A DNA stretch of 5,685 bases from positions 1-5,685 of the forward strand of contig DAOVIK010000131.1 of NCBI GenBank assembly GCA_030673735.1, in the 5' to 3' direction. Positions 1 to 5,685 of the stretch are shown piece after piece. The notes below the pieces were generated by a model that was given only the letters and a program-made list of their open reading frames with translations, did not search any database and was not told the DNA's origin. A program made the translations under genes and the position numbers. This DNA comes from Anaerolineae bacterium (lineage in GTDB: Bacteria > Chloroflexota > Anaerolineae > Anaerolineales > E44-bin32). Numbering within the stretch: position 1 is the stretch's first letter; every line of letters starts with the position of its first letter.

Positions 1-812
1 CCGCGGCTACGTGGACGCCGCTGCCACCCTACGAGCACACCATCGCCTCCGGCAATACGTGCCTTGCTCTTGCTGCGATATACGACGTATCCGTTCCAAC
101 GATCCTGAACGCCAACCCGGGGCTCAACTGCAACCTCCTGATCGTCGGCTCCATTGTGTATGTCCCCCAACCCACGCCCACCGCTTCGCCGATGCCTACT
201 CAAACCTTGTCACCCGCTGAAGCAACGAGGGAGGCTTGTCAGACGATCAGCTACACGGTGGAGGCCAACGACACCCTGAGTCGAATCGCCGATCTTTACG
301 ACGTAGAAATGGCGGCCATCAAGGAATGGAACGGCATGGTCGTCGAGACGGTGTACGAGGGACAAGCGCTGAACATCCCTCTGTGCCGACGGCTGCCCAC
401 GCCCGGGCCCACACCCACGGCAACCAGCCCGCCGCCCTACCCCTCGGCTAATCTGCTGCTTCCACTCGACGGCGCGCCCTTCTCGCTTGCCGATGACACG
501 ATCGTGCTGCAGTGGGCTTCCGTGGGACAACTGAGAGAGAATGAGTTTTATCAGATCAGCGTTCTCGACGTAACCGAGGGATCAGGCTCCATACACCTGA
601 TCGACTACACTCGCGACACAAAATACATCATTCCATCGAGCATGCGCCCCTCTGAAGGGATACCGCACGTCATGCGCTGGAACGTGACCACGGTGCGCCA
701 GACCGGAACCGCCAGCGGAGGTAGGCCCATCTATCAATCCGCAGGCAGCATCAGCATCTCCCGCGTGTTCACCTGGTCCGGAGCCTCTCCAGAGTCCACG
801 CCGGCGCCTTAA
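1..812 (+). CDS. Secreted LysM-domain protein, 3' part (5' end outside window)
   Basis: The reading frame is open from base 3 to the TAA at 810-812, giving 269 visible residues; the start lies upstream, and the GTG at 156 is internal. Numbered from base 3, a first LysM-like repeat covers about residues 10-54 (YEHTIASGNTCLALAAIYDV, then an NPGLNC turn and VGSIVYVP). A Pro/Thr-rich linker follows, then a clear second LysM repeat at about 79-128 (ISYTVEANDTLSRIADLYDV to EGQALNIPLC). Each repeat carries a pair of cysteines, suggesting disulfides and export. After another Pro/Thr linker, residues about 147-261 form a beta-rich module (IVLQWASVGQL, FYQISVLD, VFTWSG) of the kind seen behind LysM repeats in Anaerolineae. 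LysM domains bind N-acetylglucosamine polymers such as peptidoglycan, so a cell-surface role is likely. No catalytic domain is visible. The gene is convergent with mdh. LysM identity is confident; the exact function is unknown. Confidence 0.85.
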   Translation, partial: AATWTPLPPYEHTIASGNTCLALAAIYDVSVPTILNANPGLNCNLLIVGSIVYVPQPTPTASPMPTQTLSPAEATREACQTISYTVEANDTLSRIADLYDVEMAAIKEWNGMVVETVYEGQALNIPLCRRLPTPGPTPTATSPPPYPSANLLLPLDGAPFSLADDTIVLQWASVGQLRENEFYQISVLDVTEGSGSIHLIDYTRDTKYIIPSSMRPSEGIPHVMRWNVTTVRQTGTASGGRPIYQSAGSISISRVFTWSGASPESTPAP

Positions 813-842
813 CTCGGACTGTTTCCATCCAATCTATCAGAA

Positions 843-868
843 AAGGGCGCGGCAATTGCCGTGCCCTT
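843..868. terminator. Hairpin terminator between convergent LysM gene and mdh
   Basis: An 11-bp stem with AATT loop: AAGGGCGCGGC (843-853) pairs with GCCGTGCCCTT (858-868). In plus-strand RNA one pair is G-U, so the stem is uninterrupted; in minus-strand RNA the same pair is an A-C mismatch. The minus-strand copy ends in TTTTCTG, a short U tract, and lies about 31 nt after the mdh stop. The plus-strand copy lies about 30 nt after the LysM stop but has only a poor U tail. It probably terminates mdh mainly, and perhaps both genes. Confidence 0.7.
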
Positions 869-899
869 GTCGATTCGGGGCATTCCAACAACCACTAGA

Positions 900-1823
900 T
901 TACGCCGGCAAACCTTCGATAGTCTTACGCACGTGCGCCGCGGATTTGCGCACAGCCTCCAGCTCCTCCTCGTTCAGATCGTATTCAATAATACGTTCCA
1001 TGCCGCCTTTCCCCAATTGAACCGGCACGCCAAAGAAAATGCCCGAAATGCCATATTCCCCCTGCAAGTAGGCGCTTGCGGGAACGATCAGGTGGCGGTC
1101 CCGCAAAATGGCTTCCACCATCTGCGCCAGCGCCGCAGCAGGAGCGTAGGAGGCGCTTGCAGTCTTCAGCAGACTCACGATCTCCCCGCCGCCTTTGCGC
1201 GTGCGCTCCACAATCGCTTGAAGCCTTTTGGCCGGAAGTATGTCCATGAGCGGCACACCGGCCACATTAGAATGGCGTACCAGGGGAACCATGCTATCGC
1301 CGTGCCCTCCTAGCACATAGCAATTCACGTTCTGCACACTCACACCCAACTCCATCGCCACGAAAGCGCGCATGCGCGCTGAGTCAAGGATCCCGGCCTG
1401 CCCGATCACACGTTCACGCGGCAATTGGCCAACCTTCATTGCCAATTGGCTCATTGCGTCCAAGGGATTGGTCAGGATGATCAGAATTGCATCCGGCGAA
1501 CGCTTCAGCGATTCTTGCACGGCATGCGTCATGATCTTGCTGTTGGTCTGCATCAGATCATCGCGACTCATTCCCGGCTTGCGCGTAACCCCCGCGGTGA
1601 TCACCACGATATCCGAACCCGCGGTCTCCTCGTAGCCGTTGGTTCCGAGAATCTTTGCATCCGAGATAAGGACAGGCATGGCCTGCATTAGATCCAACGA
1701 TTTTCCCTGCGGCATATCCTCGACAATGTCGACCAGCACCAGATCGGCGATCTCACGCTCCGCAAGCCACTGCGCGGTGGTTGCTCCGGTTTGGCCGGCA
1801 CCAATAATGGTCACCTTTGCCAT
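900..1823 (-). CDS. mdh: Malate dehydrogenase, NAD-dependent, LDH-like type
   Basis: Oxidises L-malate to oxaloacetate with NAD+ in the cytoplasm (TCA cycle or its reductive form). The 307-residue length fits the LDH-like tetrameric MDH family and resembles the roughly 309-residue Chloroflexus enzyme. Visible: Rossmann loop GAGQTG (8-13); Asp32 in LVLVDI, which favours NAD over NADP; substrate arginines 81 and 87 in TRKPGMSR, where Arg81 marks malate rather than lactate specificity; Asn119 in TNP; Asp147 and Arg150 in GILDSAR; catalytic His174 in GGHGD; and ERTRKGGGEIV at 206-216. The ATG at 1823 is chosen because GGAGGA lies just upstream (1827-1832) and the protein begins MAKVTIIGAG at the first beta strand. 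The open frame continues to 2153, but that part is antisense to selD coding sequence and has no MDH homology. It follows selD by 31 nt, so the two are probably co-transcribed. Confidence 0.96.
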   Translation of the reverse strand: MAKVTIIGAGQTGATTAQWLAEREIADLVLVDIVEDMPQGKSLDLMQAMPVLISDAKILGTNGYEETAGSDIVVITAGVTRKPGMSRDDLMQTNSKIMTHAVQESLKRSPDAILIILTNPLDAMSQLAMKVGQLPRERVIGQAGILDSARMRAFVAMELGVSVQNVNCYVLGGHGDSMVPLVRHSNVAGVPLMDILPAKRLQAIVERTRKGGGEIVSLLKTASASYAPAAALAQMVEAILRDRHLIVPASAYLQGEYGISGIFFGVPVQLGKGGMERIIEYDLNEEELEAVRKSAAHVRKTIEGLPA

Positions 1824-1826
1824 ACT

Positions 1827-1832
1827 TCCTCC
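1827..1832 (-). promoter_or_regulatory. Ribosome binding site of mdh
   Basis: GGAGGA on the minus strand, with 3 nt between it and the ATG at 1823. It is a near-perfect Shine-Dalgarno in the 31-nt gap after the selD stop. It decides the mdh start against the long upstream extension of the same open frame. Confidence 0.85.
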
Positions 1833-1854
1833 AACACCATCTCCCTCTGCGGGT

Positions 1855-2979
1855 TTAATCTCCTCGATCATCCGCCGCCTCGAAGGCACCATCCACCACG
1901 CGGATTCCACTCCCTTTCTCCACAACCCCGATCGGCCATGCCGCCTGTTTCTGCGCCGCGGCCTCGGAAAGCAGCTTCTCAATCTCGCTCTCGGATACCG
2001 CCAGAAGCAGCCCCCCGGAAGTTTGGGCGTCAAAGAGCAGCATGCGATCATACCTGTCGATCGAGTCATCGAAGTTGACGCGGGGGCCGAAATGCGCCAG
2101 GTTGTTGGCGCTTCCGGTCGGATAGAAGCCTTGTTCCGCATAGCTCTTAGCACTGCTCATGAAAGGAACCGACCCCAGATGAATCTTGAGACCCACCCCT
2201 GAGGCATCCGCCAGCTCCGTGCCGTGGCCGAGCAAGCTGAAGCCGGTCACGTCCGTAGCAGCCCTCACGTTTGCGTCGATGGCCAAGCGGGAAGCGGTTG
2301 CATTCAGGCGCATCATCCAATCCACAGCTTCCTGCAAGTGCTCAGCCTCGGCGCGTTCTTGCCTTAATGCGGTAGTGATCACGCCAGTCCCGATCGGCTT
2401 GGTGAGCACCAACACATCACCGGCCCGTGCCCCGGCCTTGGTCATCAATTGGTCATGCTTACACATACCCACCGCCACCAAGCCGAACTTGGGCTCATCA
2501 TCCTGGATAGTGTGGCCTCCGGCGACGACCGCGCCGGCTTCTTTCACCTTCTCGGCCCCGCCGCGAAAGATCTCCCCAACAATCTCAGACTCGAGGTTGA
2601 CCGGCATGGCGGCGATGTTCAAGGCCAGAAACGGCGTCGCCCCCATGGCATACAGATCCGACAACGCATTGGCTGCAGCGACCGCACCATAGGTGTAGGC
2701 ATCGTCGACAACGGGAGTGAAGAAATCGGTCGTCACAACCAAATCTCGCTCATCATCCAAACGCCAAACCGCCGCATCGTCGGGCGTTTCCAGCCCGACG
2801 AGCAGATCGGGGTAGTCTTTGGCGGCGAAGATCTCTTGCAAGGGGCGCAGCACCTGCGCTAGCGCTTTGGCGCTCAGCTTAGACGCTCAACCCGCGCAGG
2901 ACGACATGCTCGTCAAGCGAACTTGCCGTCCCGTGGTTCCCAGGACTTCGCCGTGTGTACCGTCTCGCGTGTCCTTCAT
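1855..2979 (-). CDS. selD: Selenophosphate synthetase, selenoprotein with in-frame UGA (Sec31)
   Basis: Makes selenophosphate from selenide and ATP, the selenium donor for selenocysteine and selenouridine. The reading frame contains TGA at 2887-2889. Read as Sec, the N-terminus gives LTSMSSCAGUASKLS, which aligns with E. coli LTQYSHGAGCGCKIS so that Sec31 replaces catalytic Cys17 and Lys34 matches Lys20. Downstream, in the same frame: DDAAV (67-71), TTDFFTPVVDD (83-93), NALSDLYAMG (104-113), GGHTI (154-158), LTKPIGTG (192-199), TDVTGFSLLGH (242-252) and DAQTSGGL (317-324), the complete ATP/metal framework. Total 374 residues from the ATG at 2979, a little longer than the E. coli protein. An ATG at 2982 is equally in frame; 2979 is preferred because GAGAGG (2986-2991) is then 6 nt away. 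The second active-site Cys (E. coli Cys19) is Ser33, and Cys28 forms a CxxU pair with Sec. Own promoter upstream; mdh follows 31 nt downstream. Without recoding, a GTG start at 2853 would give a protein lacking the active-site loop. Confidence 0.93.
2845..2878 (-). promoter_or_regulatory. Candidate bacterial SECIS element of selD
   Basis: Two hairpins lie just 3' of the UGA in the mRNA. Hairpin A (2878-2858) pairs GCT-g-AGCGC with GCGCTAGC around a CAAA loop: 8 bp with one bulged G, loop starting 18 nt after the UGA. Hairpin B (2859-2845) is a perfect 6-bp stem, GCGCAG/CTGCGC, with a GUG loop starting 34 nt after the UGA. Bacterial SECIS elements sit inside the coding region, with a G near the 5' side of a small apical loop. 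B satisfies the loop rule, while A has the better-placed bulged stem. They share two bases at the junction. Folding was done by eye, and which one SelB would use is uncertain. Confidence 0.55.
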
Positions 2980-3000
2980 CATTTTCCTCTCGGCCCTGGG

Positions 3001-3030
3001 ATTGTAAGGCCAGGCCGAATGGGCTGTCAA
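3001..3030 (-). promoter_or_regulatory. Sigma70-type promoter of selD-mdh
   Basis: On the minus strand, TTGACA (3030-3025, perfect -35) is followed by 18 nt and TACAAT (3006-3001, one mismatch to TATAAT). Transcription would begin near 2994, giving a leader of only about 15 nt that contains GAGAGG before the selD ATG. The promoter sits in the gene-free gap after the upstream gene's stop and excludes the in-frame ATG at 3096 as the selD start. Confidence 0.72.
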
Positions 3031-3039
3031 CGTCGTTGA
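3027..3039. promoter_or_regulatory. 13-bp palindrome overlapping the selD -35 box, possible operator
   Basis: TCAACGTCGTTGA is a perfect inverted repeat of two 6-bp arms around one central base. It covers four of the six bases of the TTGACA -35 box. Position and symmetry suit a dimeric repressor, but no regulator or second copy is visible, so this is inference from architecture only. Confidence 0.35.
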
Positions 3040-3123
3040 ACCTGAGGCTGCCGAGGGGCAACCAGTTATGGCCGGTTCACCCGCAGACCTCTTCATCGAT
3101 GGATCCTACGTCATGAATTTTAT

Positions 3124-4017
3124 CTAAGTCTGAAGAAACGTGGGCAGCTCGGCCAGTGCTAACGCCAAGCGTGTCCCATGCCACGTGATCAAGCTGCCAT
3201 CTACCAAATGCACCCGGCCAGCTTTTACCGCAGGGGTTTCCGCAAGCGCACTCCTGACCTGCATGGCATGTTTCTCATCAAAGGCGTATGGTTCATTGGG
3301 CAGGAATATAACTTCGGGCGCGGCCTTGACAACTTCTTCGACGGTCACGCGAGGATAGCGCGTATCGTGCTCCTGCCCGGATTTGGGTTTCTCCAATCCC
3401 AGGTCCGCCTCCAGCGGAAAACGGCGCTCCCGATCCGCAAACACGTTCTCACCTCCGCAATGGGCAAGGAGGTCATGGCAGTAGGTTTGGCGGTTGAAGG
3501 TTATCCACCAGAGTCCCGCTTTGGGATGCTCATCTTGCCAGATCGGGCAGAACACACGTTTGACATTTTCCGGGAGACCTGCCATTGCCGTCCATTCAAG
3601 GCTGATTTGCAGATTCTTCAAGAGGGCTGCCGATTCTGGGATGCGAAGCAGGTTCACCAAGCTCCAAAGTACATCCATGGCCTGCTCTACGCTCTGAGGA
3701 AATGTCAACCACACCGTCAATCCAGCCTCAACCAGCGCTTCAACCGCCTGACGCTCGTTTTCCTCTTTGTTGGCCAGAATAAGATCGGGCTTTAGACCCA
3801 CGATAGTTTCGTGGGCGGGTGATTTCGTGCCTCCCACGCGCTTCAGGCGGTCCTCCTCGTCCTTAGGGGGGCGGCAGTAGTCGGTGATGCCCACCAAGCG
3901 ATCACCCGCGCCCAGATCAAACAGGCTCTCGGTCAGCGAGGGAACCAGGCTTACGATTCGCCTTGGCGGCCCCGCCAGGGACGGTACTTCTTGAAGATCG
4001 ACTGGCGTTTCCTTCAT
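3124..4017 (-). CDS. BtuF/FecB-type helical-backbone metal receptor without signal peptide
   Basis: 297 residues of the periplasmic-binding-protein type 2 fold (Peripla_BP_2, COG0614), which binds corrinoids, haem or iron chelates. Visible: the N-lobe signature RIVSLVPSLTE then GAGDRLVGITDYC (20-48), GLKPDLIL (74-81), a Trp/aromatic stretch GLWWITFNRQTY (168-179), CGGENVF (187-193), YPRVTVEEVV (221-230) and APEVIFLP (233-240). This pattern is closest to cobalamin-binding BtuF-like proteins. The start lacks a signal peptide or lipobox: MKETPVDLQEVPSLAGPPRR leads straight into the first strand, so it is probably cytoplasmic. The ATG at 4017 overlaps the preceding stop by 4 nt (ATGA), with GGAG just upstream, so it is translationally coupled to the S51-like gene. 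No ABC permease or ATPase is adjacent. It may be a corrinoid or metal sensor or carrier rather than a transport component; the ligand cannot be read from sequence. Confidence 0.85.
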   Translation of the reverse strand: MKETPVDLQEVPSLAGPPRRIVSLVPSLTESLFDLGAGDRLVGITDYCRPPKDEEDRLKRVGGTKSPAHETIVGLKPDLILANKEENERQAVEALVEAGLTVWLTFPQSVEQAMDVLWSLVNLLRIPESAALLKNLQISLEWTAMAGLPENVKRVFCPIWQDEHPKAGLWWITFNRQTYCHDLLAHCGGENVFADRERRFPLEADLGLEKPKSGQEHDTRYPRVTVEEVVKAAPEVIFLPNEPYAFDEKHAMQVRSALAETPAVKAGRVHLVDGSLITWHGTRLALALAELPTFLQT

Positions 4018-4712
4018 TCACTCCACCCCTTACCAAGAACCAGCTTGGGCGCAGCCAAGCTCCAGACCTCAGCCTTGCCACCAGGTCCAACCGCCAAAGC
4101 GGTATCTTGTGGCAAGCCCAGGGCAAACTTGCGCCCACTGGATCCGAGAAGCTCTCGTATCTCCGGCAGCGCGGCAGGATCGCTGACCCCCGGCAACACG
4201 ATCGCGCCGGGAAGCCAGCCCAAACCCTCAATCGGGACTGAGATGCCTTCCTCCATTGCCCACGAGCCAAGCGCCGCAGCTGCTGCTCCCGCTGCTAGCA
4301 CCAGGCCTTCCGCCTGAAGGAAGTCGATCAGGCTCTGCTCAAGGCCGCCTTGCGTGAACGCCTGCAGCCACTCCTGCGTTGTCCCACCGGCCATCACAAT
4401 CAGCCCGGCGTCTTCAATGCGATGCTCGCCCTCTTCTCCCAGAGCCAGAATGATGCCATCGACTCCGAATAAATCGCCAAGCTCTTGCATGAATTCAGCC
4501 ATACCTCGAGAACGTGCGCTGCGAGCTCTGAGCCCTACCGGGGGGCGGGAAAGATCAGTCCGCTCCAGCAAACGATTCGCTAGATCAGGAAAGTCGCCGC
4601 CAATCGAGGGCAATGCCCCTGCCAGCATGACCCATCCTTTGGGCTTGAAACCTTCAAAAAGCCCCCTGCTCAAGGTGCCTCCCAGGGTTGATTTGCCTCG
4701 CGGTTCCGCCAC
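4014..4712 (-). CDS. Peptidase S51-like (cyanophycinase/dipeptidase E fold) protein, probably inactive
   Basis: 232 residues. The order of elements matches the S51 class I glutamine-amidotransferase-like fold: KGWVMLAGA (25-33), AGLIVMAGGTTQEWLQAF (102-119), a nucleophile-elbow region GLVLAAGAAAAALG (136-149), and GLPQDTALAVGPGGKAEVW (199-217), which resembles the GIDEDTALVV segment of cyanophycinases. Active members have G-T/W-S-A-G-A at the elbow; here it is G-A-A-A-A-A (142-147), with Ala144 where the nucleophilic serine should be. The following segment VLPGVSDPAALPEIRELL lacks the expected histidine. I infer a non-catalytic homologue with a possible binding or scaffold role. The start is the only candidate in frame, a GTG at 4712 with no clear Shine-Dalgarno, 80 nt after the deacetylase stop. 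Its stop overlaps the next gene (ATGA). Family assignment is by motif memory and is moderate. Confidence 0.7.
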   Translation of the reverse strand: MAEPRGKSTLGGTLSRGLFEGFKPKGWVMLAGALPSIGGDFPDLANRLLERTDLSRPPVGLRARSARSRGMAEFMQELGDLFGVDGIILALGEEGEHRIEDAGLIVMAGGTTQEWLQAFTQGGLEQSLIDFLQAEGLVLAAGAAAAALGSWAMEEGISVPIEGLGWLPGAIVLPGVSDPAALPEIRELLGSSGRKFALGLPQDTALAVGPGGKAEVWSLAAPKLVLGKGWSE

Positions 4713-4792
4713 GACACACAGTGAGAAAACCTGCCGTACCGATCGCGGCTTTCGTGGCAGCCGCCATCCTACAGAAGAATCCTCGGCGCTGC

Positions 4793-5524
4793 CTATCTCA
4801 AGTCGATGCGCAGGAAACGCTCGATATAGCGCGGATTGTCTGCAGGGCTTTGCGGATCGCGCATCCTCTCCCGCACGCGATCTTTCACTGCCTCCATATC
4901 GCGAATCTGGCTGGCATGTTGGGCAAGAGCCGCCAGCTTTTGATCCACGAATTGCGTTACATCTACTTCGGTATTGGGATGATTTGAACCCGCAATGAAG
5001 ACCGTATCCACCTTGTGCGGCTTCAACCCTTCCTCAGTTTCCAATTCTGGGAAGTAGAGCGACGAGCGCGCAGCTGGGAACACCGCGTCCAAAGTCGCCT
5101 CCCCGGCCGCACGATGGTCCGCATGGTTGATACTGCGAAAGCGCGGGAAGTGCGTCGATGGATCGCAGGTAATGACCGTTTGCGGACGCAATTGGCGGAT
5201 CACTCGCGCGATATCCCTGCGCAGCTCAAGGTTGGGCATCAGGTACCCATCCGGGTGATCCAGAAACAGAACCGTATCCACGCCTAGCAGTTTGGCCGCC
5301 GCCTTCTGCTCGGCCATGCGTATTTGAGCTAACTCGGTAACGTCGGTCCCGGATTCGTCGGCGCCTCGTTCGCCATGGGTCAATAGGCAGTAGCTGATCT
5401 TGCTGCCTTCCGAGGTCCAGCGCGCCACGGTCCCACCGCAGAAGAAATCCGGGTCATCGGGATGAGCCAGCACCACGAGAACCTTAGAAGCTCCGTTGCT
5501 GGATTCAGCATTAACTACGTTCAT
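4793..5524 (-). CDS. PIG-L/LmbE family deacetylase, zinc-dependent
   Basis: 243 residues, typical for the PIG-L family (PF02585), which removes N-acetyl groups from N-acetylglucosamine-type substrates, as MshB and BshB do in mycothiol and bacillithiol synthesis. Visible: AHPDDPDFFCGGT (20-32) with zinc ligands His21 and Asp24 and catalytic-base Asp23; the core strand ISYCLLTHGERG (43-54); IRMAEQKAAAKLLGV (68-82) and FLDHPDG (87-93), both family-typical; and NHADH (133-137), whose final His137 should be the third zinc ligand. No signal peptide, so cytoplasmic. The ATG at 5524 overlaps the stop of the upstream gene by 4 nt with AGGA directly before it, indicating translational coupling. The substrate cannot be determined: the neighbours include no glycosyltransferase (BshA/MshA) or ligase (BshC/MshC), so a thiol-cofactor role is only a possibility. 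Confidence 0.92.
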   Translation of the reverse strand: MNVVNAESSNGASKVLVVLAHPDDPDFFCGGTVARWTSEGSKISYCLLTHGERGADESGTDVTELAQIRMAEQKAAAKLLGVDTVLFLDHPDGYLMPNLELRRDIARVIRQLRPQTVITCDPSTHFPRFRSINHADHRAAGEATLDAVFPAARSSLYFPELETEEGLKPHKVDTVFIAGSNHPNTEVDVTQFVDQKLAALAQHASQIRDMEAVKDRVRERMRDPQSPADNPRYIERFLRIDLR

Positions 5525-5685
5525 TTCCTGACGCAGTCGCAGTTGCCGTTGGGGTGCCGTTCACACGGCGCCTCCGCCTTGGCTTGCAATGCCTTGAGCT
5601 CGTCGTAGGGCTCCAAATCTTCGTTTGGGATTTCGTGGCGCATTCCATCGTCAAGTTGGACGACCACCGTCTTCTTGAGCGGATA
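5521..5685 (-). CDS. Unknown protein, C-terminal 54 residues, with Cys/His tail
   Basis: The minus-strand frame is open from the window edge (5685) to the TGA at 5521-5523 and encodes 54 residues. They begin YPLKKTVVVQLDDGMRHEIP, likely two beta strands, continue through an acidic helix-like stretch (NEDLEPYDELKALQAKAEA), and end in CERHPNGNCDCVRK. The tail has a C-x2-H-x4-C-x-C arrangement, which could bind a metal or form disulfides. The stop overlaps the deacetylase ATG (ATGA), so this belongs to the same operon. I do not recognise the family from this fragment. The coding call rests on the tight overlap and on protein-like composition. Confidence 0.7.
   Translation of the reverse strand, partial: YPLKKTVVVQLDDGMRHEIPNEDLEPYDELKALQAKAEAPCERHPNGNCDCVRK

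Larger units (their letters stand above)
2983..3123. other. Intergenic region upstream of selD
   Basis: This 141-nt gap separates the metal-receptor gene stop (TAG at 3124-3126) from selD. It holds the promoter, the overlapping palindrome and the selD ribosome binding site GAGAGG (2986-2991). I looked for a tRNA (including tRNA-Sec) and for a U-tailed terminator after the upstream gene and found neither, so read-through from upstream into selD remains possible. Confidence 0.6.

Noticed and set aside
1422..1448. Inverted repeat CAATTGGC...GCCAATTG with 11-nt spacer inside mdh
   Set aside because: It lies within conserved coding sequence and is explained by the Gln-Leu and Gln-Leu-Ala codons; no regulatory context.
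1824..2153. N-terminal extension of malate dehydrogenase (open frame to 2153)
   Set aside because: It overlaps selD in another frame, is low-complexity Arg/Ser-rich, precedes a perfect MDH N-terminus, and the strong GGAGGA site marks the ATG at 1823.
1855..2853. selD starting at GTG 2853, without recoding
   Set aside because: It would lack the active-site loop and has no ribosome binding site; the upstream in-frame segment past the UGA restores the full conserved N-terminus.
2887..2889. selD as a pseudogene with a nonsense mutation
   Set aside because: The only stop is a UGA exactly at the catalytic Cys/Sec position, and the rest of the frame is intact and conserved.
2887..3096. Separate 69-aa gene ending at the UGA, starting at ATG 3096
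   Set aside because: Its last third is the SelD N-terminus, and the part upstream of 2982 covers the promoter and leader, so it is neither a separate gene nor the true start.
2983..3123. Possible tRNA (tRNA-Sec) in the gap upstream of selD
   Set aside because: A GGTTCA-like motif is present on each strand, but no matching T-stem, anticodon arm or acceptor pairing could be built.
3178..3795. Plus-strand 205-aa open frame
   Set aside because: Antisense shadow of the metal-receptor gene; no recognisable domain and the minus-strand frame has clear family motifs.
4656..4767. Short minus-strand ORF of about 36 codons from ATG 4767 in the 80-nt gap
   Set aside because: It runs in a different frame into the S51-like gene, has no homology I recognise, and is probably chance.
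4354..4998. Plus-strand 214-aa open frame
   Set aside because: Antisense shadow spanning the S51-like and deacetylase genes, rich in Ser/Pro/Arg with no motif.

Overview
This 5.7 kb, moderately GC-rich bacterial window looks like Chloroflexota, probably Anaerolineae-like. That is inferred from protein style: a secreted LysM protein with Pro/Thr linkers and a beta-rich C-terminal module, an LDH-like malate dehydrogenase close to the one I remember from Chloroflexus, and Sec-type SelD. No rRNA or other marker gene is present to confirm it.

Layout. The plus strand carries one gene at the left edge, the 3' part of a LysM protein (1-812). Everything else is on the minus strand and is read from right to left: the C-terminus of an unknown protein with a Cys/His tail (5521-5685), a PIG-L/LmbE-type deacetylase (4793-5524), a peptidase-S51-like protein that seems to lack its catalytic serine (4014-4712), a BtuF/FecB-type metal-receptor protein without signal peptide (3124-4017), selenophosphate synthetase SelD (1855-2979) and malate dehydrogenase (900-1823). 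The first four appear to form one transcription unit: two of the three junctions are ATGA overlaps and the third is an 80-nt gap. selD and mdh form a second unit, 31 nt apart, behind their own sigma70-like promoter (TTGACA-N18-TACAAT) in the 141-nt gap upstream of selD. A strong hairpin between mdh and the convergent LysM gene probably ends transcription.

The main result is that selD is a selenoprotein gene interrupted by an in-frame UGA at 2887-2889. Conceptual translation through UGA gives LTSMSSCAGUASKLS, with U exactly at the position of the catalytic Cys17 of E. coli SelD and Lys three residues later. A conventional gene caller would split it into a 332-aa protein with no active-site loop and a short upstream ORF. 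Two hairpins just after the UGA are SECIS candidates. The host should therefore have SelA, SelB and tRNA-Sec elsewhere. A perfect 13-bp odd palindrome overlaps the -35 box of the selD promoter and could be an operator.

I see no CRISPR array, insertion sequence, tRNA or rRNA. The most system-like part is the coupled set of deacetylase, S51-like pseudoenzyme and signal-less corrinoid/metal receptor. Its joint function is unknown, and I do not claim a new system from it.
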